NCBI RefSeq assembly: GCF_003347595.2
Contig: NZ_QCZK02000046.1
Span: forward strand, 1 to 55,178
DNA: 55,178 bases
Direction of reading: 5' to 3'
Source of the DNA: Botryobacter ruber
GTDB taxonomy: Bacteria; Bacteroidota; Bacteroidia; Cytophagales; Hymenobacteraceae
Position 1 is the stretch's first letter. Each line of letters begins with the position of its first letter. The translations under genes were made by a program, and so were the position numbers. Below the pieces are notes generated by a model. That model was given only the letters and a program-made list of their open reading frames with translations, ran no database searches and was not told the DNA's origin. Shown piece by piece: positions 26,632 through 35,557 of the stretch.

Positions 26632-27924
26632 TCATACTTTTTCTAACACCTCCATCATGGCCTGTGCTTTGAGAAGGCACTCGGCGTACTCTTTTTCAGG
26701 ATCAGAATCGAAGGTGATGGCGCTGCCTACCATGAAGGAGAGGTAGCCGGTTGCTGCGTTATATTGGAGGCTCCGAATGACGACGTTAAAGTCACAGTCC
26801 TGGTTGGGGTGGATATAGCCAAAGGCGCCGGAGTAAAGGCCGCGCTTAGTGTCTTCCAGTTCGTCAATTAACTGCATGGCTCTAATTTTAGGAGCGCCCG
26901 TCATGCTGCCCATCGGGAAGGCTCCTTTTATCGCATCCACCAGATCACAGTCCTCCCTTAATTCTCCCGTAACGGTGGTAATCATCTGCGACACCTGCCG
27001 GAAACCATAGATGCCGAACATTTCCTCCACGTTAATAGTGCCGGTGGCGCAGGAGCGGCGGAGGTCGTTGCGGACCAGGTCCATGATCATCATGTTCTCA
27101 GCCAGTTCTTTCTCGTCGTGCCGTAGCTGGTGTTGGAGTTGCTGGTCTTCGGCTGGGGTAGCGCCCCGCCGGATGGTGCCTTTGATGGGTTGCGAGATGA
27201 GCTTGCTTCCTTCCTTCTTAAGGAATCTTTCCGGTGACGCGCACAGCAGGTACTTTGATTCGCACTTGAGATACCCGCCGAAAGGAGTGGGAGAGACAGC
27301 ACTCAGGGTCAGGTAGAGCGGCAGTGGCTCGAGGGTAACCTGCTCAGCAAAGAACTCGATGCAGTAGTTCAGTTCGTACACATCCCCCTCCAGAATGTGC
27401 TTCCGGATTTGCTCCACTTTCTTTTTGTATACCTCCTGCATTACCCTCGGCTTTACAGCGATGGCTGACTGAAGGGTAGCAACAGGAGTTGGAACAGAGA
27501 GTATGGTGGCAGTGGGTGCAGAACGGTAAGCGTCCGAAAATTCGATACTTACACGGTCATGCTTAAAGTAGAAGGTTATTTCCGGTTCAAAAAAGAAAAT
27601 GAGTGGGAAACCCAGCTGGTCCGGATTGTTGCTGTGCAGATTTTCCAGCTGATTTTTGAGGTCGTAAGCCAGGTAACCACACAGGAGTTGCTGCTGTTGC
27701 TGCAAGGCCAGGCGTAAGCTCTCAAAAGCATGCTCCTGCTCAAGGGGTAAAGCAGCACCTCCCGAGACAGCTAAGATATGCTCAAAGCCGCTGTACGGAT
27801 AAGGGATCTGGTGCGGGTTGTAGTAGGCCACCAACGGAAACTGGTCTGCCCACGCCAGCGCTTTCAGCCTGAACTCTTCCAGCGGAACAGGTAAGTCAGC
27901 GGCATAAAGAACGGTAGTGGGCAT
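26632..27924 (-). CDS. pabB: Aminodeoxychorismate synthase component I
   Basis: 430 residues of the chorismate-binding family. The diagnostic PIKGT (246-250) has Lys where anthranilate synthase has Ala, so it forms 4-amino-4-deoxychorismate for p-aminobenzoate and folate synthesis. Other conserved blocks are NLRRSC-like MDLVRNDLRRSC, GAFPMGSMTGAPK and the C-terminal VGSAITFDSDPEKEYAECLLKAQAM. The glutaminase partner (PabA) is not adjacent. Confidence 0.93.
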   Translation of the reverse strand: MPTTVLYAADLPVPLEEFRLKALAWADQFPLVAYYNPHQIPYPYSGFEHILAVSGGAALPLEQEHAFESLRLALQQQQQLLCGYLAYDLKNQLENLHSNNPDQLGFPLIFFFEPEITFYFKHDRVSIEFSDAYRSAPTATILSVPTPVATLQSAIAVKPRVMQEVYKKKVEQIRKHILEGDVYELNYCIEFFAEQVTLEPLPLYLTLSAVSPTPFGGYLKCESKYLLCASPERFLKKEGSKLISQPIKGTIRRGATPAEDQQLQHQLRHDEKELAENMMIMDLVRNDLRRSCATGTINVEEMFGIYGFRQVSQMITTVTGELREDCDLVDAIKGAFPMGSMTGAPKIRAMQLIDELEDTKRGLYSGAFGYIHPNQDCDFNVVIRSLQYNAATGYLSFMVGSAITFDSDPEKEYAECLLKAQAMMEVLEKV

Positions 27925-27962
27925 GGTGGGTGCGGATTCAGGCTGCTTTGTGTACTTACTGC

Positions 27963-29441
27963 TTATAAGGAAGAAAGTGCCAGTTTGGCTTTGTTGTCGA
28001 TGCTGTTCTTGTACTCATGGCCTTTGTAGCTGAGTGCCTGCTTGTAGTAAGCCCGCGCTTTTTCCTTGTTGTTTTCTTCCTGGTAAATATAGCCCAAATG
28101 AAGCGCTGCGTTAGGTGCAAAGTACAAGCTGGTTGACCTGCAGGCGTTTATGGTGCTGTCGTAATATTTTTTGGCCAGGCTGTCTTCTTCCATACCATCG
28201 AAAATACGCGCTTTGCGGTACAGGTATTCCGCCCGTATGGGCACCGGCGTTTCGGACGTTATTTCCAGCTTGTTTGCATCGGCAAGTGCTTCCTTGTAGT
28301 AACCGCCATCTGACCGGAGGCGTGCCCACAGCAAATATTTGTTGAACTGCTCCTTTTTCTCTACAAACTTTGCGGCATAGTTATCCTCCTCCAGTACGGT
28401 TTCTCCTTCTTCGGAAATTTGGTTGTAATGGTAGTTTGCTTTTTGGTAATCAGCATCGAGCCAGTACGCCAGGTAAAGCTTGAAATGGGCTGCTTTACGG
28501 TAGTGCGTGCCCGGGTGCTGCTTCAGGAACAGGCTGTTTTCCCGGATAGAGCGGTCCAGGTGGCCCTTGTACAGGTAAACATCCGCTACCATGTGGTGCA
28601 GGTACGGGAAAGGGAGGTACTGATTACCGGTCGGGCGGTTCAGGAACAGCTGCAGCACCTTGTCACTTTTTTTATCCTTTTTATACAGGTGCATGGCCAG
28701 GAAGGAATACAGCAGGTTGTCCGGTTCTTCTTTCATTAAACCTGCAAACACTTTTTGGGCCTGTTCTATTTGTTCCTGGTCCAGGAGCTGTTTTACGAAG
28801 ACGTAGGTCAACAGCGCTTCTTCCCGGAACGGGTGCTCCTGTGTAGCAGCAGTTTTCAGGTTTGCCAGTCCGGTAGCCACGCTGCCGCGCATGCCTACTA
28901 TCCGTAAGATCCATTGGTAACTGTCCGGTACCGAGCCTATCATTACCTGCAGCAGTCCGAGAGTTTTTTTGTTGGGCAGAAAGGAGGGGTAGGCTTTTGC
29001 GTTGGCTTCGTACTGCAGGTACGCCTGCCTGAAATCCCAGGCTGCTTCGAGCCGGTGCCCGAACAGCAGGCGGCAGATGGCCAGTTGCATCCGTATTTCG
29101 GCCAGGCTGTAATTTACCCAGGCCGATTTTTCTTTCAGCGAACCGATTAGCTTCAGCCTTTTTTCCTGCGCTTCAACCAGCCTGTCGTAATCGGCGGGGT
29201 TTTGCAGGATGCTTAAGGTAAGAAAGTCCTGGTAATTGGCAACGAGCAGGGCAGGTACGTTGTTTGGGTTTGCCTGCAGTTCTTTCTGAATAATTGCCCG
29301 GCCACTGTTGATTTTAAGTTTTGCGGTAAGCGCGTAGGCTTGTGCTACCTGCGCGTTAAAGTCTGAAGCAGGCGCAGCACTTGTGCAGAAACTGCCCAAC
29401 AGCAGCCCAAGCACCATAAAAAAAGGATGGGGTTTAGCCAT
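27963..29441 (-). CDS. Tetratricopeptide repeat protein, secreted
   Basis: 492 residues from ATG 29441 (MAKPHPFFMVLGLLLG...); the frame is open to an ATG at 29477. A signal peptide (about 1-25, hydrophobic MVLGLLLGSFCTSA) precedes helical repeats. Recognisable TPRs are near the C-terminus (AALHLGYIYQEENNKEKARAYYKQAL). The order fits a periplasmic or outer-membrane-associated scaffold. Function unknown. It follows the zinc-ribbon gene on the same strand after a short gap. Confidence 0.75.
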   Translation of the reverse strand: MAKPHPFFMVLGLLLGSFCTSAAPASDFNAQVAQAYALTAKLKINSGRAIIQKELQANPNNVPALLVANYQDFLTLSILQNPADYDRLVEAQEKRLKLIGSLKEKSAWVNYSLAEIRMQLAICRLLFGHRLEAAWDFRQAYLQYEANAKAYPSFLPNKKTLGLLQVMIGSVPDSYQWILRIVGMRGSVATGLANLKTAATQEHPFREEALLTYVFVKQLLDQEQIEQAQKVFAGLMKEEPDNLLYSFLAMHLYKKDKKSDKVLQLFLNRPTGNQYLPFPYLHHMVADVYLYKGHLDRSIRENSLFLKQHPGTHYRKAAHFKLYLAYWLDADYQKANYHYNQISEEGETVLEEDNYAAKFVEKKEQFNKYLLWARLRSDGGYYKEALADANKLEITSETPVPIRAEYLYRKARIFDGMEEDSLAKKYYDSTINACRSTSLYFAPNAALHLGYIYQEENNKEKARAYYKQALSYKGHEYKNSIDNKAKLALSSL

Positions 29442-29487
29442 CCTTTTCCATTGTATATTCAAGCGACTAAAGCGCATGCAAGGTCAT

Positions 29488-30219
29488 TTAAAATACGCGT
29501 TGCTCCACACCAGCCAGAATACGGCCGCAGTGTTCGCAAACGATTACTTTTTTCTGGGCAGCAATGTCTGCCTGGCGCTGTGGGGGCACGGTGTTGAAGC
29601 ATCCGCCGCAGGCATCGCGTTTTACAGCTACTACCGCCAGGCCATTGCGTACGTTGCTGCGGATACGGGTATAAGCGCTCAGCAAACGTTCTTCGATATT
29701 GGCAGCAGCTTTTTCACGATCCTGTTCCAGGGTCTTTTCTTCTTCGCGGCTTTCGGAAACAATCTGCTCCAGTTCCTGCTTTTTGTTCTCCAGGTCTTTG
29801 CGACGCTCCTCGAGGCGGTGCTTGGTACCTTCGATCTCGTTTATTTTCTGATCGATCTGGTAGTGCGCCTCTTTAATTTTCTTCTCAGCAATCTGGATCT
29901 CAAGCTTCTGCAGCTCAATTTCTTTTGTGATCGCATCGTATTCGCGGTTGTTACGCACATTCGACTGCTGATCCTCATATTTCCTGATCAGCCCCTCTGC
30001 GTCTTTGATCGACTGCTTGCGAGCGGCAATCGTATCGTTCAGGGCAGCAATCTCATCATCAAATTTTCTTACCCTTACCTCATAGCCTTCAATTTCATCT
30101 TCAAGGTCTCTTACCTCTTCAGGTAAATCGCCTCTTACGCGTCTGATTTCATCAAGCTGCGAATCAATACTCTGAAGCTTTAATAACGCTTCCAGTTTAC
30201 TGGCTACCGTACTTTCCAT
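29488..30219 (-). CDS. Coiled-coil protein with C-terminal C4 zinc ribbon (DUF164/CdsZ-like)
   Basis: 243 residues. A long antiparallel-type coiled coil (about 10-180, heptad-rich, many Glu/Lys/Arg) is followed by a zinc ribbon with CGGC and CEHC pairs at about 203 and 228. This is the typical architecture of the bacterial zf-RING_7/DUF164 family, linked to ribosome or RNA binding. Its start is 3 nt downstream of the Nif3-like stop, so the pair is coupled. The same pairing is common across bacteria. Confidence 0.9.
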   Translation of the reverse strand: MESTVASKLEALLKLQSIDSQLDEIRRVRGDLPEEVRDLEDEIEGYEVRVRKFDDEIAALNDTIAARKQSIKDAEGLIRKYEDQQSNVRNNREYDAITKEIELQKLEIQIAEKKIKEAHYQIDQKINEIEGTKHRLEERRKDLENKKQELEQIVSESREEEKTLEQDREKAAANIEERLLSAYTRIRSNVRNGLAVVAVKRDACGGCFNTVPPQRQADIAAQKKVIVCEHCGRILAGVEQRVF

Positions 30220-30222
30220 GTA

Positions 30223-31323
30223 TTAAAAAGTGTATCTGACAGGGTTTGTGTTGACGTTTGATAAATAGAACGCAAAAGTAGGAAACTTTTTCGACAAAGC
30301 CTCATAAAAAATCTCCTTTGTGTATACTTCACTTTCGTAGTGCCCGATGTCGGCTATCAGGAGCCTGCCTTCGGCATCAAAAAACTCATGATACTTTACA
30401 TCGCCGGTTACCAGGGCATCGGCTCCCTGGCGCAGCGCATCTTTGATCAGGAAGGAGCCGGAGCCGCCGCAAACTGCTACCCGCTTTATCTTTTTAGCTC
30501 CTACTGAGGTGTACCGCATCCCCTGCAGCGCCATTTTCTCCTTCAGGTATGCCAGGAATGCTTCTTCCTGCAACGGCTCCGCCAATTCCCCGATCATGCC
30601 GATGCCAATTTCCTGGTTCTGGTTTTCAAGTGAGGTGAGGTAATGCGCCACCTCTTCGTAGGGATGAGCCTGCCGCAGGGCTGCCATCACTTTGTGCTGC
30701 AGGTAAGCCGGAAAGATAACTTCAATTCTGTTTTCAGTTACCTGTTCCTGTTTTCCTACTTCGCCAATGGCAGGTGCGGCTTTTCCGGTGGGCAGAAAAG
30801 TGCCGGTGCCTTGTACCTGGAAACTGCAGTTCCGGTAGTCGCCAAGCTGGCCCGCCCCGGCTTCGTAAAGCGCCTGCAGCACCTTTTCAGTACTATCTGT
30901 TGGCACGAAGGTGACCAGTTGCATGAGCGTCTGGGGCTTGTTTACCAGTATGCGCGTGTGCTGCAGCTCCAGTTTTTGCGCAATCTTCGCATTTACGCCA
31001 TGGTGCATGTTATCGAGGTTGGTGTGGCTGGCATAAATGGCGATGTTGTTCTGGATGGCTTTGATGATGGTGCGCTCCACGTAGTTGCGGCCGGTCAGCT
31101 GCTTCAGCCCTTTGAAAATGACCGGGTGGTGGGCTATGACCAGGTTGCATCCTTTTGCCAGGGCTTCGTCGAGTACGGCCTCGGTGCAATCGAGCGTGAG
31201 GAGGGCGCCTGTTACCTGGGTGCTGCTGTCGCCGGTCTGCAGGCCGGCGTTGTCGTAGCTTTCCTGGTAGTGCGGCGGCGCCAGCAGCTCCAGTTCTTTT
31301 ATTACTTCTGCAATGGTTGCCAT
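30223..31323 (-). CDS. Nif3-like dinuclear metal-centre protein (YqfO/YbgI family)
   Basis: 366 residues, the long form with an inserted PII-like middle domain (about 130-235). Metal ligands are visible in IAHHPVIFKG (H65, H66), SHTNLDNMHHG and the C-terminal ADIGHYESE. It forms a hexameric ring with two metal ions per subunit. The physiological role is unsettled in the family; some members are GTP cyclohydrolase-like. It is coupled to the zinc-ribbon gene and divergent from lpxK. Confidence 0.93.
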   Translation of the reverse strand: MATIAEVIKELELLAPPHYQESYDNAGLQTGDSSTQVTGALLTLDCTEAVLDEALAKGCNLVIAHHPVIFKGLKQLTGRNYVERTIIKAIQNNIAIYASHTNLDNMHHGVNAKIAQKLELQHTRILVNKPQTLMQLVTFVPTDSTEKVLQALYEAGAGQLGDYRNCSFQVQGTGTFLPTGKAAPAIGEVGKQEQVTENRIEVIFPAYLQHKVMAALRQAHPYEEVAHYLTSLENQNQEIGIGMIGELAEPLQEEAFLAYLKEKMALQGMRYTSVGAKKIKRVAVCGGSGSFLIKDALRQGADALVTGDVKYHEFFDAEGRLLIADIGHYESEVYTKEIFYEALSKKFPTFAFYLSNVNTNPVRYTF

Positions 31324-31397
31324 TATTTTTTCCTTTATCTCTTATCCTGTTCGTTGATGCGTTAAAATTAGTTTTAATTTTGCTCCATCAAAAAAGC

Positions 31398-32450
31398 ATG
31401 GCAAAATACCTGAAACAGTTGCTTCGGCCATTTTCTTCCGTGTACGGTGGAATAATGGCACTACGGAATTCCCTTTACGACAAGGGCGTGCTGGCTTCGG
31501 AGCAATTCGATATCCCGGTTATTGCAGTCGGCAACCTGACCGTAGGAGGTACGGGCAAAACTCCGCATGTGGAATACCTGCTGCGCCTGCTGCAAAAATA
31601 CAGGGTGGCCACCCTGAGCCGGGGCTACAAACGGAAAACCAAAGGCTTTGTGCTGGCGGATGCGCAGGCATCGGCTGCTAGGCTGGGCGATGAGCCTTTC
31701 CAGTACTTCTGCGATTTTAAAGAGGTAACCGTTGCCGTGTCCGAAGACCGGGTAGCGGGCATCCGGCAGCTGCGGGAGCAGCGCCCGGAAACGGAGGTGA
31801 TTGTCCTGGACGATGCCATGCAGCACCGCCCGGTACAGCCGTCGCTCAACATCCTGGTCACCGACTTTTACCGCCCTTTTTTTAAAGATTTTGTGCTGCC
31901 GGCCGGCCTGTTGCGGGAGCGGAGAAAAGGAGCAGCACGGGCAGATGCTGTTATTATGAGCAAATGTCCGCCCGGCTTGTCCGGACAGGAGCAGGAGCGG
32001 CTGAAACTGGAAATTAAAAAATACACGAAGCCGGGAACGCCTGTATTTTTTACCGCTTATTCCTACGGAAATCCTGTAAGTGTAGGACTACAGCAGCCTG
32101 TAAGCAAACAAATTCTGCTGCTGACCGGTATCGCGAATGCCGCGCCCTTTAAACAATACCTGCTTTCAGAGGGCTATACAATTGTGCAGCACCTGGCCTA
32201 TCCCGACCATTATTTTTATACGGAAGCAGACCTGCAGCGCGTACAGCAACTGGTAAAGCAGCACCCGCAATCAAACCTGTCTGTACTGACAACACGTAAA
32301 GATGCGGTAAAACTGGCTTCCGCCTCTTTATCCGGGCTTGTAGAACAGTTACCTGTTTTTTATATTCCGATTGAAGTGAGGTTTTTGCAAGGTGCGGCTG
32401 ATTTTGATGAGTTGGTTTTACATCATGTGCAGCATGGACGTGTCCGGTAG
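31398..32450 (+). CDS. lpxK: Tetraacyldisaccharide 4'-kinase
   Basis: 350 residues from ATG 31398 (MAKYLKQLLRPFSSVYG); an upstream in-frame start at 31317 would overlap the Nif3-like gene. The P-loop GNLTVGGTGKTP (45-56) and VLDDAMQHRPVQP are LpxK signatures. It phosphorylates the 4' position of the lipid A disaccharide at the inner membrane. It is one of two lipopolysaccharide-assembly genes in the window, with lptE. Confidence 0.95.
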   Translation: MAKYLKQLLRPFSSVYGGIMALRNSLYDKGVLASEQFDIPVIAVGNLTVGGTGKTPHVEYLLRLLQKYRVATLSRGYKRKTKGFVLADAQASAARLGDEPFQYFCDFKEVTVAVSEDRVAGIRQLREQRPETEVIVLDDAMQHRPVQPSLNILVTDFYRPFFKDFVLPAGLLRERRKGAARADAVIMSKCPPGLSGQEQERLKLEIKKYTKPGTPVFFTAYSYGNPVSVGLQQPVSKQILLLTGIANAAPFKQYLLSEGYTIVQHLAYPDHYFYTEADLQRVQQLVKQHPQSNLSVLTTRKDAVKLASASLSGLVEQLPVFYIPIEVRFLQGAADFDELVLHHVQHGRVR

Positions 32451-32543
32451 CAGCAGTGATACTACTATATTAAATTAGAGATATTCCATATCCCGGGCAG
32501 CTGGCTGTAGGGCATGTTGTGGGATTTTGATTACTTTTGGGGC

Positions 32544-34424
32544 GTGAGAAAAAAGGCACTAACGATATTCCTGTTTTTGGTAGCACTGGCGGCTGGTAAC
32601 GATGCTGCTGCCCAGATTATTGATGACACAACCAAGGTACTTTATGGCCCCAGGACCACCCTGCGTCTCTATGAACAGGATGTACTGGAAGGGCGGTACG
32701 TGGAGCAGCGGGTTGATACCAGCATCCACAATATGCACAACGAGCGCTACTGGTACGAGGATACCACCTATCACAAGCATCTGGGTAACGTTGCCACCGC
32801 AGCACAGCCCTTGCTCTTCAGAATGCCCGAGAAGATTGGGGTACGACTGGGCCGTAACACGTTCGACCGCTACGCCTACGATCCGGAGCGCATCAATTAC
32901 TACGATACCCGTTCGCCTTATTCGCATTTGCATTATGTGCAGGGGCAGCTGGGGGAGCAGGTATTTGAAGCTATCTACGCCCGTAACATCAAGCCAAACT
33001 GGAATGTGGGGGTAGCCTACAAAATTCTGTCGGCCAACAAGCAGATCGGTCCTTCCTCGAGGGGCTTACGCGGCGACCGGCTTATCAATAACCAGGCTGT
33101 AAAGGCCTTTACCCACTACCAGTCACCTAACAAACGGTACGACCTGTTTGCCAATTACACGCACATGAACCAGGAGCATGTGGAAACGGGCGGGATCAAA
33201 CCCAGTACTACCGATACCATTATTTCACCTGATATTATCCGTTACAACGAAAACGAGATATGGCTGAACCAGGCGGCTTCGCAGGAGTACCGGAACAATT
33301 ACCATTTGCTGCAGATCTTTAAACTGGCCGGCGAAGACCTGAAGCTTTACCACCAGTTTGACATGCGCCGCCAGCGTAACCTCTACCAGGACGATGGTGT
33401 GAGTAGCCTTGAATTCTACCCCGATACGCTTTTCAGCCGCAGAAAGACCGACGACCGCACAAATTACCGCGAAGTACAGAACGTGTTTGGGGTAACCGGG
33501 AACAGCAAATATTCCTTCTACAAAGCCTACCTGAAGCAGCGGACAGCCGCTATGGACTATTCTGTGCATCAGCTTGAAAATGCTGTGGAAGCTACCCTGC
33601 TGGAAAGCGACCGCATTACCAACCTGCTGGCAGGAGGGCAGCTGCGGCTGCAGTACGAAAACAAGGCGGTGCTGCAGGTCGACGGCGAATTCCAGATCAC
33701 AAAAGATTACAACGTGTCGGGGCTGATTTACTTTGAGGGGCTTCAGTTTAAGATGGCCCGGGTACTGCGTTCCCCGTCTTTGCTGGAACAGCGCCTGCTG
33801 AGCAACCATTTCGACTGGCAGCATAATTTTAATACCAGTGTAACGGACCGGCTGCAGGTAAACTATACCGGGAAGCTTGGCGGCAGGCAGTACCTTAAAT
33901 TTATGGCGCATTATACCAACATCAAACGCCATATCTTTTTTAACGAACAGGCGGTGCCGGAGCAGTTAGCCGGAAGCCAGCGCTTTTACGGCGGGCAGCT
34001 GGAACACAGGATCAGGTTCGGCGCCTTCCATCTCGACAATTTTGTAGCCTACACCAACACCGACCAGGCAGAAACCATCCGTATACCCGAGTGGTTTGGC
34101 AACTCGAAAGCTTATTTGCAGGGCAACCTGTTCAAAAAAGCGCTATACGCACAGCTGGGGGTAGAGCTGCATGTGAATACACCCTATTTTGCCGATGATT
34201 ACATGCCGGTAACGCAGCAGTTTTACCTGCAGAACAGCTACGAGGTACAATCTTACCCGGTGATAGATGTGTTTGTGAATGCCGACATCAAAACAGTGAA
34301 CCTGTTCTTGAAGCTGGCCAATGCAACGGATGAACTGCTTTATCCTGCCTATTTTGTAACACCCGGTTACCCTGGCATGCGCCGCAGTTTCGTCTTCGGC
34401 CTGAAGTGGATGTTTTTCGATTAA
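32544..34424 (+). CDS. Putative porin (Bacteroidota type)
   Basis: 626 residues from a GTG at 32544. That start gives a clean signal peptide (VRKKALTIFLFLVALAAGNDAAAQ). An ATG at 32514 would put 10 extra residues in front. The mature part is a long beta-strand-rich protein (YSHLHYVQGQLGEQVFEAIYARN, YKAYLKQRTAAMDYSVHQLEN) ending FVFGLKWMFFD, a C-terminal Phe-containing strand as in outer-membrane barrels. It belongs to the putative-porin family seen in Bacteroidota. Its substrate is unknown. Confidence 0.85.
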   Translation: MRKKALTIFLFLVALAAGNDAAAQIIDDTTKVLYGPRTTLRLYEQDVLEGRYVEQRVDTSIHNMHNERYWYEDTTYHKHLGNVATAAQPLLFRMPEKIGVRLGRNTFDRYAYDPERINYYDTRSPYSHLHYVQGQLGEQVFEAIYARNIKPNWNVGVAYKILSANKQIGPSSRGLRGDRLINNQAVKAFTHYQSPNKRYDLFANYTHMNQEHVETGGIKPSTTDTIISPDIIRYNENEIWLNQAASQEYRNNYHLLQIFKLAGEDLKLYHQFDMRRQRNLYQDDGVSSLEFYPDTLFSRRKTDDRTNYREVQNVFGVTGNSKYSFYKAYLKQRTAAMDYSVHQLENAVEATLLESDRITNLLAGGQLRLQYENKAVLQVDGEFQITKDYNVSGLIYFEGLQFKMARVLRSPSLLEQRLLSNHFDWQHNFNTSVTDRLQVNYTGKLGGRQYLKFMAHYTNIKRHIFFNEQAVPEQLAGSQRFYGGQLEHRIRFGAFHLDNFVAYTNTDQAETIRIPEWFGNSKAYLQGNLFKKALYAQLGVELHVNTPYFADDYMPVTQQFYLQNSYEVQSYPVIDVFVNADIKTVNLFLKLANATDELLYPAYFVTPGYPGMRRSFVFGLKWMFFD

Positions 34425-34579
34425 ATTTTGTCTGAACCGTTGATGGTAGGATGGAATGATGTGTGTGATTTTATATTTGTCTGAATCAGGGTTAAGCGGA
34501 TTAAAGGATTTACAGGATTTTTTGTCTGAACACGATTAAGAAGATTTAAGGAATGGCGGGATTGATTGGGTTTGTCTAT
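34425..34579 (+). repeat. Degenerate TCTGAA/GGATTTA repeats after the porin gene
   Basis: Units such as TTGTCTGAATCAGGGTTAAG, GGATTTACAGGATTTTTTGT and CTGAACACGATTAAG follow one another. They match the units near 3840-3990 in character but not base for base. Confidence 0.6.
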
Positions 34580-34679
34580 GGTTCGTGCAGGAGACGCGGG
34601 CACCGCGTCTCTACAGCCATACCCCCAACCTTTCTACCTTTCTGTTACAGGGTTGAAAATGTTCAACCCCTACAAAATC
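34580..34679 (-). repeat. Dispersed ~100-bp intergenic repeat, copy B (inverted)
   Basis: Reverse complement of the element at 3734-3833, from GGTTCGTGCAGGAGACGCGG to CCCCTACAAAATC, with only a few substitutions. It includes the same GAGACGCGGGCACCGCGTCTC-type palindrome. Confidence 0.8.
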
Positions 34680-34768
34680 ACTACCTCTCTACCTCCTAAA
34701 CTCTCAAACTCTCTAACTCCCAAACTCTCAAACTCCCAAACTCTCAAACTCCCAAACTTTCTAACTTA
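34680..34768 (+). repeat. CTCAAACTCCCAAA tandem micro-repeat
   Basis: Roughly six imperfect units of AACTCTCAAACTCCCA lie between copy B of the dispersed repeat and the miaE start. The matching purine-rich tract lies at 3663-3733. Confidence 0.75.
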
Positions 34769-34772
34769 AAAC

Positions 34773-35378
34773 ATGTCTGATCAGCCCACTAAAACCATAC
34801 TTCGCTTACACCTTCCTACCGATCCGCGGTGGGTGAACATTGCGGAGAAGAATATTGAGGAAATACTGGTAGACCATGCGTACTGTGAGCAAAAGGCTGC
34901 CACGTCTGCTATCTCGCTTATTGTGAAGTACCCGGACAAAACCCGCCTGGTAGACGAAATGACCGACCTGGTGGCTGAGGAGTGGGGGCACTTTGAACGG
35001 GTGCTGGCGGAGCTGAAAAAGCGTGGCTATGCGCTGGGAAGAAACCGCCCGGATGAATATGTCGTGGAGCTGGTGAAGCATATCCGGAAAGGAGGGAAGC
35101 GGGAGCGGCAGCTGATGGACCACCTGCTGGTAAACGCCCTGATAGAAGCCCGGAGCTGTGAGCGTTTTAAGTTGCTCTGGAAGAATATACAGGACGAGGA
35201 CCTGCAGAAGTTTTACTACGAGCTGATGGTGTCGGAGGCGGGGCATTATGTGAGTTTCGTGAAGCTGGCCAAAGAATACATGCCCGTTGAAGAAGTAGAT
35301 GCCCGCCTGAAGGAGCTGCTGGAAATTGAAGCTGACATTATCCGCAACCTGGAGCCAAGGCCCGACCGCATGCACTAG
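34773..35378 (+). CDS. miaE: tRNA-(ms2io6A)-hydroxylase
   Basis: 201 residues. Ferritin-like di-iron enzyme: EEWGHFERVL (ExxH), the second pair EARSCERFKLL and SEAGHYVSF supply the carboxylate/His ligands. It hydroxylates ms2i6A37 of tRNA to ms2io6A37 with O2. MiaB, which makes the substrate, is encoded at 23861 on the other strand. MiaE is less widely distributed than MiaB, and here both are present. The gene lies next to the tandem micro-repeat. Confidence 0.93.
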   Translation: MSDQPTKTILRLHLPTDPRWVNIAEKNIEEILVDHAYCEQKAATSAISLIVKYPDKTRLVDEMTDLVAEEWGHFERVLAELKKRGYALGRNRPDEYVVELVKHIRKGGKRERQLMDHLLVNALIEARSCERFKLLWKNIQDEDLQKFYYELMVSEAGHYVSFVKLAKEYMPVEEVDARLKELLEIEADIIRNLEPRPDRMH

Positions 35379-35388
35379 GCAAAAGAAG

Positions 35389-35428
35389 GTGCTGCAGTGG
35401 GTGTGGTGGCAGGAGCAGAAGGGTTTTT
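35389..35428 (+). repeat. R1 repeat, copy 5
   Basis: GGTGCTGCAGTGGGTGTGGT followed by GGCAGGAGCAGAAGGGTTTTT. It starts about 10 nt after the miaE stop. Confidence 0.7.
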
Positions 35429-35456
35429 CAGGCTTTTTTAATTGCTTTTGTTTACT

Positions 35457-35487
35457 GCTGCAGCCACCACAGCCTCTGCTGCTGCTC
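35457..35487 (-). repeat. R1 repeat, copy 6 (inverted)
   Basis: CTGCAGCCACCACAGCCTCT then GCTGCTGCTC, the reverse complement of the R1 consensus. With copy 5 it forms an inverted pair that could fold into a long hairpin. Confidence 0.75.
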
Positions 35488-35494
35488 AAAAATG

Positions 35495-35537
35495 AAAATG
35501 GTCCGGTAAGAATACATCTACCGGACCATTTTTTTTT
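35495..35537 (+). terminator. Terminator between miaE and the lyase gene
   Basis: AAAATGGTCCGGTA pairs with TACCGGACCATTTT, followed by a run of T residues. The A-run on the other side makes it usable by both convergent genes. Confidence 0.85.
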
Positions 35538-35557
35538 GCTGTTGCAGGTAAAAGCAA

